A DNA stretch of 64,000 nt from Panagrolaimus kolymaensis. Its lineage: Eukaryota > Nematoda > Chromadorea > Rhabditida > Panagrolaimidae. Positions 10,971 through 24,200 of this stretch are shown here, piece after piece (within the stretch, counting starts at the first letter, position 1; each line of letters starts with the position of its first letter). The position numbers and the translations under genes were made by a program. A model generated the notes under the pieces. That model saw only the letters and a list, made by a program, of their open reading frames with translations. It ran no database searches and had not been told where the DNA came from. The stretch is from NCBI GenBank assembly GCA_028622995.1, contig JAJQJQ010000031.1, forward strand, positions 1,116,001 to 1,180,000. Reading direction: 5' to 3'.

Positions 10971-13476
10971 TTTCCTGATGTTGTCTTTCAAAAGTAAAAA
11001 TAAATAAATTCTTATAATTTTTAGTTTAAAAAACTTTTAACCACAAAAAAATTTATCTTTATATAACGGAAATTTGCATATATTTTTTTGCTTTTTTTCT
11101 TCTTCTTCAAAATTTTAATTTTGGGTGAAAAAATTACACATGACATTGGCACATTTTTTTCACCATATGTTCACTGACTAATTTTCAGAATGATTTATGG
11201 AAAAATTGGATAAATATTTTTCACGAAACAGTGACTTACATATGGTCGACATCTGTTTTAACCTTTTATACTTTGATTTTTTTCCTATCCTCTCTCATAT
11301 TATTTATTTCTTTTTTGATATCTTAAAAAAAGGTAAATGTCATAAATAAATAGGCACATATGCGCAAATGAAAAAATTTCTTTCACTAAAACTTAAACTT
11401 AACAATGTCAATGTTTTTGGTAATTTTTGTTGCAGTGAAAAATAAATATTTTCTTTTGTCTTTGAATGGAAAATAAAAAATTTGCTTTCTTCTTTCTTTC
11501 TTTTTTTGAATATTTTAATATAACTTTTTTTAAATCTTTGAATAAAAATTTTGAGCCTAGGATTCCCGTGTGACATAAAAAATTTCAAATGCTGAAATTT
11601 TGAATTAAGAATAATTTGGGAGGAAAAAAGCTGATCAAATATTTTATCTTTGATTTAATTCATGGAATCGAGAAAAAGTCCAAGAAACTAGACGCAAAGG
11701 CGAATAAATAAGTGTGGAATAAAACTTTAAACTTTAAGCTTCTTTTAAAAAAAATAATAAGTAAACGGAAGAAACAATTTCATTTCACGACTTTCAAAAT
11801 AACAACAACAAAAACAACCATTGAATCTCCTCGTCCTGCAAGTAAATGCATTGAAGTGAAGAAGAAGAAAAAATGTTGGTTACTTACTTGTTCGAAAAAT
11901 CCTTCCTTCTCCAAACCAACCAGCCGCGGCTGCAACTTCACTGCAGTGAATGGAAAATGAGAGTGACCTCTCTCTTTTATTTTTCTCATTGGTTTTGCAG
12001 TTTGAAACCATTTCAGCTTTTATACAAAAAATAAAGAAAAAGGAGGGAAATCTATTTTTGACCATTGTTGTTGTTTAGAAACAAATGTAAGAAGTTATTG
12101 TCACATAAATTGACTGTCGTTGTCAATTTATTCCTTTATTTATTTATTTTTTTGACTATGAAATCGTTTCTTTCTAGGCAGCATTAATCCCAAAAACAAA
12201 TAAAGAATAATAAAAAGTATGAAAAAAAACAGCAACAAAAAAATCATAATTCCTCGAATCCATTTTTATTATAGCTCCATAAAAAAGCCAATAAAGATCA
12301 TTGTTGTTATGTAAAAATAAAAAAACGTTATTATGACCATTTATTATTAGTCGTCGAAAAAGCAAGCACGCATAGACAAAGAATCAGCAGTATAGCTACT
12401 TCAGTGATAAACAAAAAAGAGTCTCGGTAACCTCAATGGTAGATTTGGCGGCAACGATCACTGCCATCTTTTAATTCTCTTGTTTTGTAAAATCTAAAAC
12501 ATTCAAAATCTCCAAAATTTGTTACCGATTGTACTATCAAAATTAATCATAACCTATAAACTCCTTAAAAAAAAGTTTACTTTCCAATGTTACCATAACT
12601 AAAATAAAGAGATTAGCATTTATCAAAATTTTACAACGCAATACCATTGTACAATAGTTGTTAGTGCATTTAACAGCCTTATAAAGGTAATATTTGCAAA
12701 GCACCTTTTACAGCTGTGTTTACCCAAATCGTATTAGCAAGCATCAATATCGACTCCTTCAAATTCTCTAATGATAATCAAATAAAAAGAAGTATGAACA
12801 AAACAATTCAAAACTCCATTTTTTCTTCTTCTTTCGAATATAGCAATTTACTGTCTTCCAATGTTAATGGAACAAAAGCATCTTATTTGTTGTGATTATT
12901 CAAGTTTAGTACAAGGTTTTGAACTTCATTATTTGCACTTTTTTTTAGTTTTTTGTGAAGCATAATCAGCAACTTCATAGTTTTTCTTTGTGTTGCATTT
13001 TTATTTAAAAATTTGAAAATGGCTTTTTATTTCATCTCTTTTATTTTAGGCATGGAACATTTACCGTTTGAAATAGTTAAAAAAAATGTGGCTTCTGAGA
13101 TGGCGACGGCAACGTTTATGTACACTTTTTTTTATTTTATTTTAGTCGATTGAAAAAAAATATCAGGTTTCATGGAGGGCTTTTTTTCATTGTTCTTCAG
13201 TGTTTTTATATATTATATATTGGAAGGCGTTTTAGCTTGCATTTTTCTTCTTTTCCTTCTCCCTTCTTTTTTTTTCATGGATGCAGCAAGTATGGAGGTA
13301 GTAGTCTACAAACATCAACGACGGCATTCCCATATTTGCTTGTATTCAATTTTTTGTCCGACTATTTTTTCCTTTTCTAAAGCAACGAAAACTCTGTATT
13401 TTTTAAGTTTATTCATTAATACTTTTTACTTTGTTGTTGCAAACATATTTTTAAACGTCCAGGTTTTTTAACAGCG
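10480..13476. repeat. Right copy of the tandem duplication, internally deleted
   Basis: Three kilobases that collapse the 6.1-kb left block. The part homologous to 4396-5628 joins directly to the part homologous to 7450 onward near 11704-11710, so the RSKR kinase gene is missing. The part homologous to 9993-10482 follows near 13013, so the LOTUS-like gene is missing. About 12790-13012 has no clear match in the left copy. Confidence 0.75.
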
Positions 13477-13845
13477 AATGGTAAACTTCATTCAATGACA
13501 TTCGTTGTTTTCGAAACCTGCACGATTAAAAATACTAATTGCTGCAACTATTATTCCATGAAATCAAAGAAGATAAGAAAAATTAAATATAAAAATATTT
13601 ATTTGTTATTCATCAATATATTCTTCAGCTTTCATTCGTACTTTTTTGAAGACTGGGAACGGTTGCTCGCTTCATGCTCTCTTAAAAAGCTTTATGCTAA
13701 TTTGGTGGATACAAGTTTGTGTAAATTGTTGTGTAAATTGTGTGAATTATAGACACCCTTTCCACGTTACGGTGGCTCGTATGGAGAGAAAACGTTAACA
13801 AATAAAACCATTAACCACAAGACTATCAACAATGACTTACAACTG
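10971..13845. other. Non-coding remainder of the duplicate
   Basis: Sequence related to 4878-5628, 7450-8400 and 9993-10482. No start-to-stop gene or intact exon was found apart from the PXK fragment. 13477-13845 is unique AT-rich sequence. Confidence 0.45.
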
Positions 13846-14557
13846 CACTCATAAAAAAAAGCGACCTTTATCATCCAAATACTTGGACTATAATCCGTCT
13901 TAACTTGGATGGTCACGGAGCGACGGGTAGAAGTAAAACTTGGACCGAATTGTCCTGTTAAAGTTTAAAAAAGTCTTAAAACTTGGACAAAATTTAAAAA
14001 ATTTGGACAAAAAAAAATAGTAAAAAATTTTTTTACCATCCTCCGCGAATATATTTTCCTTGTAATTGTTTTCCAAATCAAAGATTTGAATATCCAAAAA
14101 TTAAATGCTTTTATTGAAGCTTTCGGTCGAGCACTAAGTAACCCGCCGTTACCGTTGCATAGCCATTAGTCGTGGTACTTTTCCTTGTATACCAACGCCC
14201 TTCAGTTAAAAATACATTGACGGAAGAGCGCAGGCACAATGAAAAGTCAGACAATTGATAGCATAGCAGCAATTATTAAAAATAATGAGATCGGTTTATG
14301 CTTGGAGCAACCAAAGCTTGAACCTTTACGCTATCACTCAAAATGAAGAAGCGTGAGTCGAAATTGCGTGCCAGAGAACCACAGAAAAATAGTTAGTCTA
14401 TTTTTATGAACACCTTTGTCTAATAAGGTAGATACTTTAGCTTGTCCATCAAAAGTTGACAATATGTACAACCCAATAGCCGAAAACGACTTTCAAAGTC
14501 GAAAAAAAACGGGTCCATCAAATTCCGAAAAAGTATTGGACGTTTTTTTTGTGAGTG
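13846..14557. mobile_element. Probable small DNA-transposon remnant
   Basis: Imperfect terminal inverted repeats: CACTCATAAAAAAAAGCGACC at the left (from 13846) and the reverse complement of a right end reading CACTCACAAAAAAAACGTCC (to 14557). The interior, about 670 bp, has repeated ACTTGGAC words and a higher GC content than the surroundings. No transposase frame and no clear target duplication were seen. Confidence 0.4.
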
Positions 14558-14729
14558 TGTAGATCCATCCATAATGACTGCTGTTCGTCTCCAAGGTTTT
14601 CAAATTAAACTATCAAAGCTGAAGAAATTTGATATTCTGGATTTTGCTGAGACATCGAAGCCTGGTTAATCATGTGAACAAATGGTCTCTGTATATTTTC
14701 TGTTTAACAGTGGTAAGTAAAGGCTTCGT

Positions 14730-15030
14730 GAAAAAGGCTCTTAAAGATTCTGTTCAAAAATTCGAAAAAAAATGGAAGTACCTTCTTAAGTTGCTAAAAT
14801 TACCTGAAAATCGCTGGAATAAGCTACTGACCAAATGGACTCCTTTTGTAAAGAGACAAAAAGATCATCCTTCAACTCTTTGGATTGATGATTCCATAAA
14901 ATTTGCTCATGAAAGAACATTTCAAAATCACTTTATCTTTGTTTTGTCTGATATGTGGTTTAATTTGTAAGACCCTTTCATCCCCTGTTACAAATAAAAG
15001 GTTTTGTAATAATAATAATAATAAAATAAT
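14730..15030 (+). pseudogene. 3' relic of a LINE reverse transcriptase
   Basis: A frame ending at 14970 reads LPENRWNKLLTKWTPFVKRQ, then HPSTLWIDDSIKFAH. This matches the C-terminal pattern of RTE/jockey-like LINE ORF2 proteins (NRW....W.P..KR..GRP.TRW.DDI). About 30 bases past the frame is an (AAT)n tract at 15007-15030, such as ends many RTE-type elements. The upstream reverse transcriptase and endonuclease are absent, so this is a 5'-truncated, dead copy. Confidence 0.55.
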
Positions 15031-15213
15031 AATATATTCCTATTACTCTAACATTACACATACACAAGCTACAAACAATCTTCACAATATTTTCAAAATC
15101 AAAATATATCAAATTATTACGTTATAAAGGTTGATATAAAAAAATACTAGAAGCCGCAAAAGATATCACTCGTAGAAAAAATAAGAAAGAAAATAGAGAA
15201 GGCAATTAATCAT

Positions 15214-18200
15214 TTATGAGTTGAATTCAATATTTTCATGTTCTTCTTGTTCGGATGTATCTGATTCACTTCCATGTGGACTTCCAGGACGACTATGATT
15301 TGGTGTGTTATAAGCAGATACAGGACGAGCGATCTTCTTGACAGTTTGAGAAAGTTTGAGTTCCAAATTAGGGAAGACTTTCTTTAAAGCGAGACGTCGA
15401 GCTTCACGATAGTACTAAAAGTGAATTAAGTTATGATAGTAACGTTGGAGGTATACTTACGGATCCAAGAGCTTTCCAATCAAGCAAATCACTGAGACGT
15501 TCTGTACGATTACGAAGAATAACACGTTGACGACGAGATAAGCATCTAAAAAATGAATGTGTAAATTTATAGAAATTATCAGTGATGTGGCAAAAGAAAG
15601 CCAATACATGCTCAAGCAATATCAAAATAGCAAAAAGCTTACGAGAATTTAAAAAGACATTGAGCAAGTTGATCATTTGATTCATTAGCACTTTTAAAGC
15701 GACGATCAACAATGAAAATACCATAATTATCATGTTGTTCAACGTATTTCTCGATAAAGCAACCAAAACCAGAAAGATTTGATGTAACTGATGGTACTCC
15801 CATAACTGTACATTCGGCAGGCGTATAGCCCCATGGTTCATAATATGATGGAAATACTCCAAGATGACAACCGCGAACAAAATCTTCATAATCAAGACCA
15901 ATAAGAGGTGAAACAGAGCTAAGAAATTCAGGATGAAATACTACTTTAACGCGATCATGCTCATTATTGAAAAGATGAGTACGTCGGAATGCATTGAGAA
16001 CGGGGTCAGTGCCATCATCAACCATATTATGAGTACAAATAGGTGGTAATGAATCACGTTTCGATGATAAAATACATCGTTTGAGTTGAACAAGTTCAGA
16101 AGGATGGACAAGTTCTTCCATAGAGGGAATATGGCCCCTGAAAAATTAAGCGATAATTAAAATAGAAACCTTCAGCAAAAGCTGATAGATGTCATGATTT
16201 GCAACAAAGTTTCAACATTAATTCAACCTTCGTTAAAACACCTAATGGTTGTTGACGCTTATGCAAATCCTTGTTTTATAACATTCGAACTTAAATTAAT
16301 AACGTACCGAACACATGCTTCGAACATTCTTTCACCAACTCTTTCCTTGATATTTGAGATAGTTTCCTTGAGTTGTTTACAAACAGCTTGACCACGAAGA
16401 GAATCGATATTGAATGAGTTGGCTTTGGCAGGATAAATAATAAAAGCAATTACAGTAACACCTTTACAGCGTTCATCATCGGATGTCTTAAAAGATGAAT
16501 ATTATGTACGGTTAGAATTAAAAACAATGAAGTTGAAGCAAAACTCAATACAAACCTTCACCATGCAATCTCAAACAGTCTTAAATATTAAAGAAATATC
16601 CGTTTATTAAATTAAAACCGGCATTATTTAGTGAAATAAATAAAAAATATTTTCTAAGCGTGTTATAGAATGTTAAAACTTTAGAAGCTTTAATACCATT
16701 CAAAAAGGAAGAAGAAAGACAAAACAAAAGTTGTGAAATTTTGATCAAGCATTTAGGTAAAAGAGATCCATAAAAAATTAGACAAACCTCTTATTACAAT
16801 GCATAAAAGCAAAAAAGGATAGAAAAATGTAATGAAAAAATGATACTGATATAAATTTTCAAACTAAAGCCATTCAACAGAGTTTTCACCTTGGTCTTCA
16901 GTAGTATTAAGATCATCTTGCGGTGACAAGGGAGCAGTGCTTGGTGTTGATAAACCAATGTTAATTGATGCACTGCTTGCATCACTTATATCAGATGGAA
17001 CACGCAAAGATATAGGAGCTGAGAGTCCATTAGAAGAAGAATCTCTTGCAGGTGGAAACCCCAAAAGTGGAAAATCTGGTGTTGGTCTTGGACTAAATGA
17101 ATTTGATTGTAATAATGCACAAGCAGATCGGCTATTTCCCAGTTTTCCTGGTTCATGATTATGTGATGTATCCAATCTCAATGGTTCATTGATAGGAAAA
17201 TCAATCATTGATGTAAAAAAAGTTGAACCATTATCGCCAATGCTTAAAAAGCCATTACTAATTGGCGCAGGTGTTGGTGTATCGTTTATAGACCCAAGGC
17301 AAGTTGTACTACTGAAACTAAAAAATTTGTTAAAAGCAGAAGCAATTTTTTTTTTCAAACCGTGATCTAATACGAGACCTTGATCTAAATGGTGAATGTC
17401 TAAGTAAACTATTTCCAGTATCAATGCTTGCAGTTTTAAGATAACTTCCAATGCTTTGAACATTTTTCCATAATGGTGCCATACTTCCATTGGCAGATGT
17501 TGGAATGTTATCAACCCCAGTTAAAGTAGCATTAGATCGAGCACCTAATTGGCATCGGGAAGAATGGCGTAAATTATGATTTAAGAAAGCATAAAATAAC
17601 CAATTAAATGCACTTTGAGTATATGGTAATGCATGAACAAGATACATAAACATTTGTTGAAATTGATCTTGTTGTTTTATGATAATCTCATCTTCTTCTT
17701 CCTCTTTTTCATACATTTCTATAGAAAATTCAAAAATATTATATTGGACTAAAGATTCAAGCAACTACAATGTCGGTGAATGAACTGGAGTCATTTTTTC
17801 CAGTTTCGTTCAGGATTGTTCAGTTTGCCTCCGGACGTACTTTGCCAAAGACACGGAACATTGAAGCATTTTTTGCTTGAATTTTATAAAATTTAATTTT
17901 TGTTATATCAAATATTCTTTAATATTTTTATTAGTGATTTTTGTTTTAAATAATTAGGAGAAAATATTTGCAATATCACTTTACAACATAATAATGAAAT
18001 CGACGGATAAAATCATTTTTTTCTTCAACATTTAACATTGCAACGGTTTTTTTTGTTAATGTAAAGTTTGAAAATGATGGTGTATTTGATTTTGGATGAT
18101 AATCAAAAAAGAAAACAATTATTTCAAAGTCGGTTTCAAAAGAAAAAGCAGCTTTCCTTTTACTAAAAGGTCGTGAATATGCCCCTCAGAGCCCCATTAT

Positions 18201-21200
18201 TTTACCGCCATTTTTTAAGAAGCAGAGGAATAATTTTTTATATTTTTTCTTATTTTTTGTGAATTTTTCTCAAAATTGACGTTACCATTTTGCAATTGCT
18301 ATCAACCATTTTCAATATTGATCATTTCAAAGCCCTCCGTGTCAAAAGACTCCACAACAAAATCATCCAAGCTATTAAATTGGATATTTAAGATCTTTTT
18401 CAAACGTTAGCTTTTTATTACAACTTTCAAAAGTTAATTAACAAATGCCTCAATAGAATCAATTCCGGCAAATTTTCTGAAGTTCGACTTCGAATTACTC
18501 ATCTTCAAATAACAGCTCACCAATTTGTAGCTGAGATTGAACGCCATCCAGACATTAAGAAAACTATTAAGAGGACCTTGATAGATTCACAAAACATTAT
18601 AAAAACATGTCGCAAGAAACTCGAAGAAGCCATCGAATTTCACGTGAAGTTTGTTATTTTTCGGTAAATCTTTTAAAATTTGTTTCTTCATGATGAACAT
18701 CCGAGAGCTTTCTCACGTGAACTTAGTCATAGTGATAATCGCCTTAGAAGCGTATCAGCAGGAATTGCTTTAACTTCGCAGCAGAGGAGTCAAAGCAATA
18801 TTGCAACCATTGTTGAAGAGTAACAATCCCATGCTTTTGAAGGTTAGTGGAACGAACCACATTTTATTTAATTTGCATTTTTACTTTAAAATGGCTTGAA
18901 TATTTTTAAGTCGAAGGTAAAGATGACGACGAGATTGGGGAAGAAATTGTAGCTGAAGTTGCAGCAGATGATAATGAAGAAGAGGATGAAACGACGTTGA
19001 ACCAGCCTTTCTCTCTCTTTCGGACCGACCGTCTCTTTCACGACGTGATGCTAGTCTTGCTTTTATATTTACCTCTTCTTTAATTCAATATTAGTTTTAT
19101 CTTTCGTATCTTTTATATTGGAATAAATATTAATTAAACGAAACAATAAAAAGGTAACAAAGATGAAGGGGTTCTGAGGGGCATATTCACGACCTTTTAG
19201 TAAAAGGAAAGCTGCTTTTTCTTTTGAAACCGACTTTGAAATAATTGTTTTCTTTTTTGATTATCATCCAAAATCAAATACACCATCATTTTCAAACTTT
19301 ACATTAACAAAAAAAACCGTTGCAATGTTAAATGTTGAAGAAAAAAATGATTTTATCCGTCGATTTCATTATTATGTTGTAAAGTGATATTGCAAATATT
19401 TTCTCCTAATTATTTAAAACAAAAATCACTAATAAAAATATTAAAGAATATTTGATATAACAAAAATTAAATTTTATAAAATTCAAGCAAAAAATGCTTC
19501 AATGTTCCGTGTCTTTGGCAAAGTACGTCCGGAGGCAAACTGAACAATCCTGAACGAAACTGGAAAAAATGACTCCAGTTCATTCACCGACATTGTAAAT
19601 TCAAACTCATCGACACATTTCTCCACTATGCAAAGCAAGCACTTTTTCAGAACCTCAAATGTCTTTCTTCTTTTAATTTTAATCCCAAAATAGCTATGCC
19701 TAATTTTGCGTTGCTTTAATTGCCTTTATTATTCTATTATAATCAAGATTCTTGTTGTTTTTCTTTCCCAAATTTAAAATAAAAAAGTAAAGGAAAAGTT
19801 CAAAGTACAAACATAAAAAGTTCCTTCTTTTTTTTTCAAGCTTTATAAAAGTTGTTTCTCTCGTAACACAAAAGTGCCATCCGGATGCAACATCAAAGAC
19901 AAAAGCTAACAAAAGGCCGTAGCTAAGCATTCTAATTTACATTGTCCAGCTCAAATTACTGCCACACGGTGCCATCGAGTACACCGGCATCATGCAAATG
20001 GACAAATAAAAAAGCAACACCCAATATTTTTTTTAAAACTAAAACTAAAAAATGTCCATAAAAATTTAAATAATTATTTTTTGCAAGTTTTATTGTTTTC
20101 GATGTTAAAAATGCCATTTTCAAAAAGTGCACATGCAATTAGTAAAAAAAAAGTTCAAAAAAGTCGCCGTTAAAAAAAAGAGATTTAACAAAGCAGTAGT
20201 AAGGACGTGAGAAACTTTAAGCTACTTAACTATATAGCTTTTAAAACGTATTCCACTTAACGAGTTTTGTTTGCAGTAAAAAAACTTAGGACTAGTATGA
20301 GAAAATGTGCCGAGAAGTTCTAGGTACAGTTGCAAAGAAAAAATAATAATAATGAATGGAAGACTAACCAGGTGGACTAATAATTATACCAATTTGCTGA
20401 ATCCAATATGGTGTCCAACATATAAAATAAAACATCACCACGAGGACTGAACATTTCACTACTCTGCTAAGACTAATACTTGTTCGTCGACCAACTGAAC
20501 TTAAATGGGTATGCTTGTATAATCTTCGAAGAATGGCAATATAAACAAGGCAAATAAATATTAATGGCATTACATAGCAAATCAAAACAAATAAAACAGT
20601 ATATATTTTTGGCATATCCACGGAGCATTTGACATAATCTTTATTGTCAATTGGAATTACTTCAATCCCGGATAAAATTGTTACAGGTAAAATAAAGCAT
20701 AATGATAAGCAAAAGCAGAGAATAATTATGCAAAAAGCGAATCGTGCTTGTCTCATCCATAAAAATGTTGGTTTGCAAACAGCTATGTATCGATCAACAC
20801 TCAATGCAGTAAGAACAAAAGGTGAAAGGGATTTGTTTGCTCCTTCACAAGAAAAAACAAGCTTGCATAACCAAGTTTCATAATTAAATTTAGAATTAGT
20901 TAAATCACTTATAATAAAAGGCACGGGAAATACTGACATCATATCCACAACGGATAGCAATAAAAGATACAAACATGCAGAAGATTGAACCCCAGCTATA
21001 GGAGTCCTTCGCCTTGCACGAAATGATGGGGATATGCAACACCCAATAAGCTGACTAAGCACTGTAGTCATAACCCAAATATTGCCAATAATACCAGTTA
21101 AAGCCAAAAGTGAATAAAGGATAATTATAATAGTAAGGGTAATTTCAACCATAGTTACGTTTTTCAATTCAGCAACAATAAAATATTTTAAAGCAAAGAT

Positions 21201-24200
21201 TGACCAAATGTTTAAAGTGAGCTTTCTTTTTTGCCAGATGTCAAAAATTTAAGGAAAAGCTGATATGGCTTTTTCGGCAAACACCAAAATGAATGATTTT
21301 AAAAGTGAAAAGTAAAAACAAAAAAAAGAAGTAAATTCAAGTAAATAATATCTGTCTCAGCAAATACTAAACCATTGTTGTTGAAATCTTTTTTTTCGGT
21401 AAATAAAAATAAATAATTACCGAGGATCCTATTCTCTGAATGTCAACTATTAAAGCTTTTATCACGTAGAAATATAACCAAAGCTCGTCAAATACGCAAC
21501 CATCACGTCCCCAAGAGAAATTTCTAATCCAAACAATGGTCGTCTCTTTTTTTTTTTGTTTAATTTGGAAGCAACCAAATAAAAAAGGTTTATGAAGAAA
21601 GAAACAAAAACAACTTTGATAAAGGAGAAGGGATAACAGAATTTTAGACTATTATTTTCAGATGAGCATCCCCAAAAAAAATGATACAGTCGGTCAAAAG
21701 AATAAAAAGAAATGCATCAACATGCTACAAAAAAAATTTGATAGGGTTCCTCCCAAGGGCATGGTCACCTTACTAATAAACACGCAAATAGCTAAGGGAA
21801 ATGGTAAAAAAAAAGTGTAAACTATATGGAACTTTGCTTCATTTACACCCACATTATTTAAAAATATCTAACTTTTTTTTATTGTAAAGGGGACAAATGT
21901 CAGAAGATCTTCTAAAAAATATGACGCAGGAAATGAAGAAGGAAAACAAGTAGCTCATGCGGTTCTTCTTCTTCGGCAGTAAAAGGCCACAAAAGCGAAG
22001 GCGGTGCTTGTGATGTCCACAAAATTTGAGAATATACAAGTAAAAATAACTGGACAAAAAGTAACACTTTTTTGGGTGGCATTTTCTTTGCAAAACGGAG
22101 GTTTTCTTGTTCACGCTAATTGTGAATAAAAAATAAATAAAAACTCATAGCTAAAGCCTCTTTCTTCATAAAACTTAAGCTCAATTTAAAGATTAAATGG
22201 AAAAATACCAAAGAGGATAGGATTTAATATAACAGGAAATGCAAAATAAAACTAAGCTTGGTTTTTATAAATGGGAAAAATAAGCATCTTATTTTTGCGT
22301 CAAGGAAAAGAAAAAAGCAAAGTAGCAAAAAACAAAGAAGTTACCTACAAAAATATAATAGAAAACATGCAATGTCTAAGCATGTGGAATTACCTTTTTA
22401 CTAACAAATTAATAGTGCAGCGTTATTTATAAAATAAAGTAAAGCTTCAATTTTCAATTAACTAAGCATTCGCCTACGCTTTAACTTAAGACCCTTGGGT
22501 TGTTTGTCTTATTTTTGTCTAAAATTTTTTTTAAAGAACAATTAGCTTAAAATTTGGTTTGAATGTTGTATGTCTATGCCCATTAATACTAGGGCCAAAT
22601 CAAGTAATCAAGAGTATAGCCTATATCAAAAATCGTAATATCTTATGTATGCCTTAACGTTGTCTTCACAACACCAAAATGATCCTACGCTACTAATATT
22701 AAAAAGTAACTGTACTAACATCTAACAGCAATTAAAAAAACAAAGACCTCATTATCTTAAACATTCATAATTTCAACAACGACAATATCTTGAACTGGGA
22801 ATAAATGAATGAAAAAGGTTGTATTAAAAGAAAAGCCTATACAATAAAAGACGAGACGTGTCAAAGCATTTGACACATTGAGGAAAAAAGAAGAAAAATG
22901 TCGGATAAATGCCACTTGGAGAGCTGCATTAAAAAGTATAAAAAAGCAAAAAATAAATTTAACATGTGCTTGCTTTTTTCTTCTTCTTGTCTCTATAGGG
23001 GGCATTTTAATGAGACTCATCAACAGAATCAGACGGCAAAGTGAGAAAGAATAAATACACATGTTAAAGAAAAATAACAACTTCCTATTAAACATAAAGT
23101 TAGAATAGTAAAAAGAAGCTATTATGGTGAAGGTTTGTATTTAATGTGAACTATGCTTCTAATTAAAGAAAAAATAAAAACCAACCTTGAGTAAATGATT
23201 GAGACGAGCAAGAGATTCGATAAACATATCACCACCTTTATTGCTAAATTCATAGCGACCAGCAGTAAACATATACAGCGTCTTATCAAGATCAAAGTTG
23301 AAATGTCCATAAAAGTGACCGCGAACAAAATCATGAATTTTTTCTTTATTTTTGGCATGAAGATTTTGGAATTCATGCAAGGCAGCAAATTTGACAACAT
23401 TCAAACCATTTGGTGTAAGAACATCTGGTTCACGTTTGAGCAAATATTTTGATTCAAGACCAGTGATCTCACTAACAGTAGTGAAGATATGGGCCATACC
23501 AGCAGCAGCTCGTTCAAGACAATATCGATGATAGATTTGTTTTTCACCAGCTTCATGATCAACATCAAATTTATCAAGATTGTGATACAAATCAGCACCA
23601 GCAGCACATAAATGACGTCCAAGAAGCGTAGCATGGGTTGTAAAGACAGTCGCAATTTTGGTTTTCCATAGACGACTCATAATTAGACCTACACCAGCTT
23701 GCCATTCATGGAAATGTGCAGCGATATAGGGTTCATTGCCTTCTTCAGCTTCAACAAATGTTTTCAAAAATATTGCTACAAGAAATCCAAAAATAATACA
23801 ATCATTTGCTTCTTTATCATAATACGGGACACCAATATTGACCTTTTCAAACAACTAAATTGATTAACATTAGTATGCAAGGAAATAACAAAGACACAAA
23901 CAAAAAAGCAAACCTCATGTTTCCATGCATCTAACTTCCATGCAGCAGAACCAATGTCGAATAGTACAACTTTTGGGTAGCCATCGATCAACCATCGACC
24001 ATAAACAACTTTAAAGCCCCAATTTGTCATTTGTTCAAGGGTATATTTCATATGAGCAGTTTCGGGTTCACTAGCTTCGACCTTAAATTAGCAATATTAG
24101 TTAGTGAACTCAAAAGTGAGGGAAAACATACTTCAAGTTTGACTTGTTCTTCATTATATGGACCAAGCATACAATATTGATCACCAAGTTCATCAGTGCT

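Noticed and set aside
15431..15901. Long minus-strand frame overlapping gsy-1 exons
   Set aside because: It is a shifted frame of gsy-1 exons 6 and 7; the real frame has strong family motifs.
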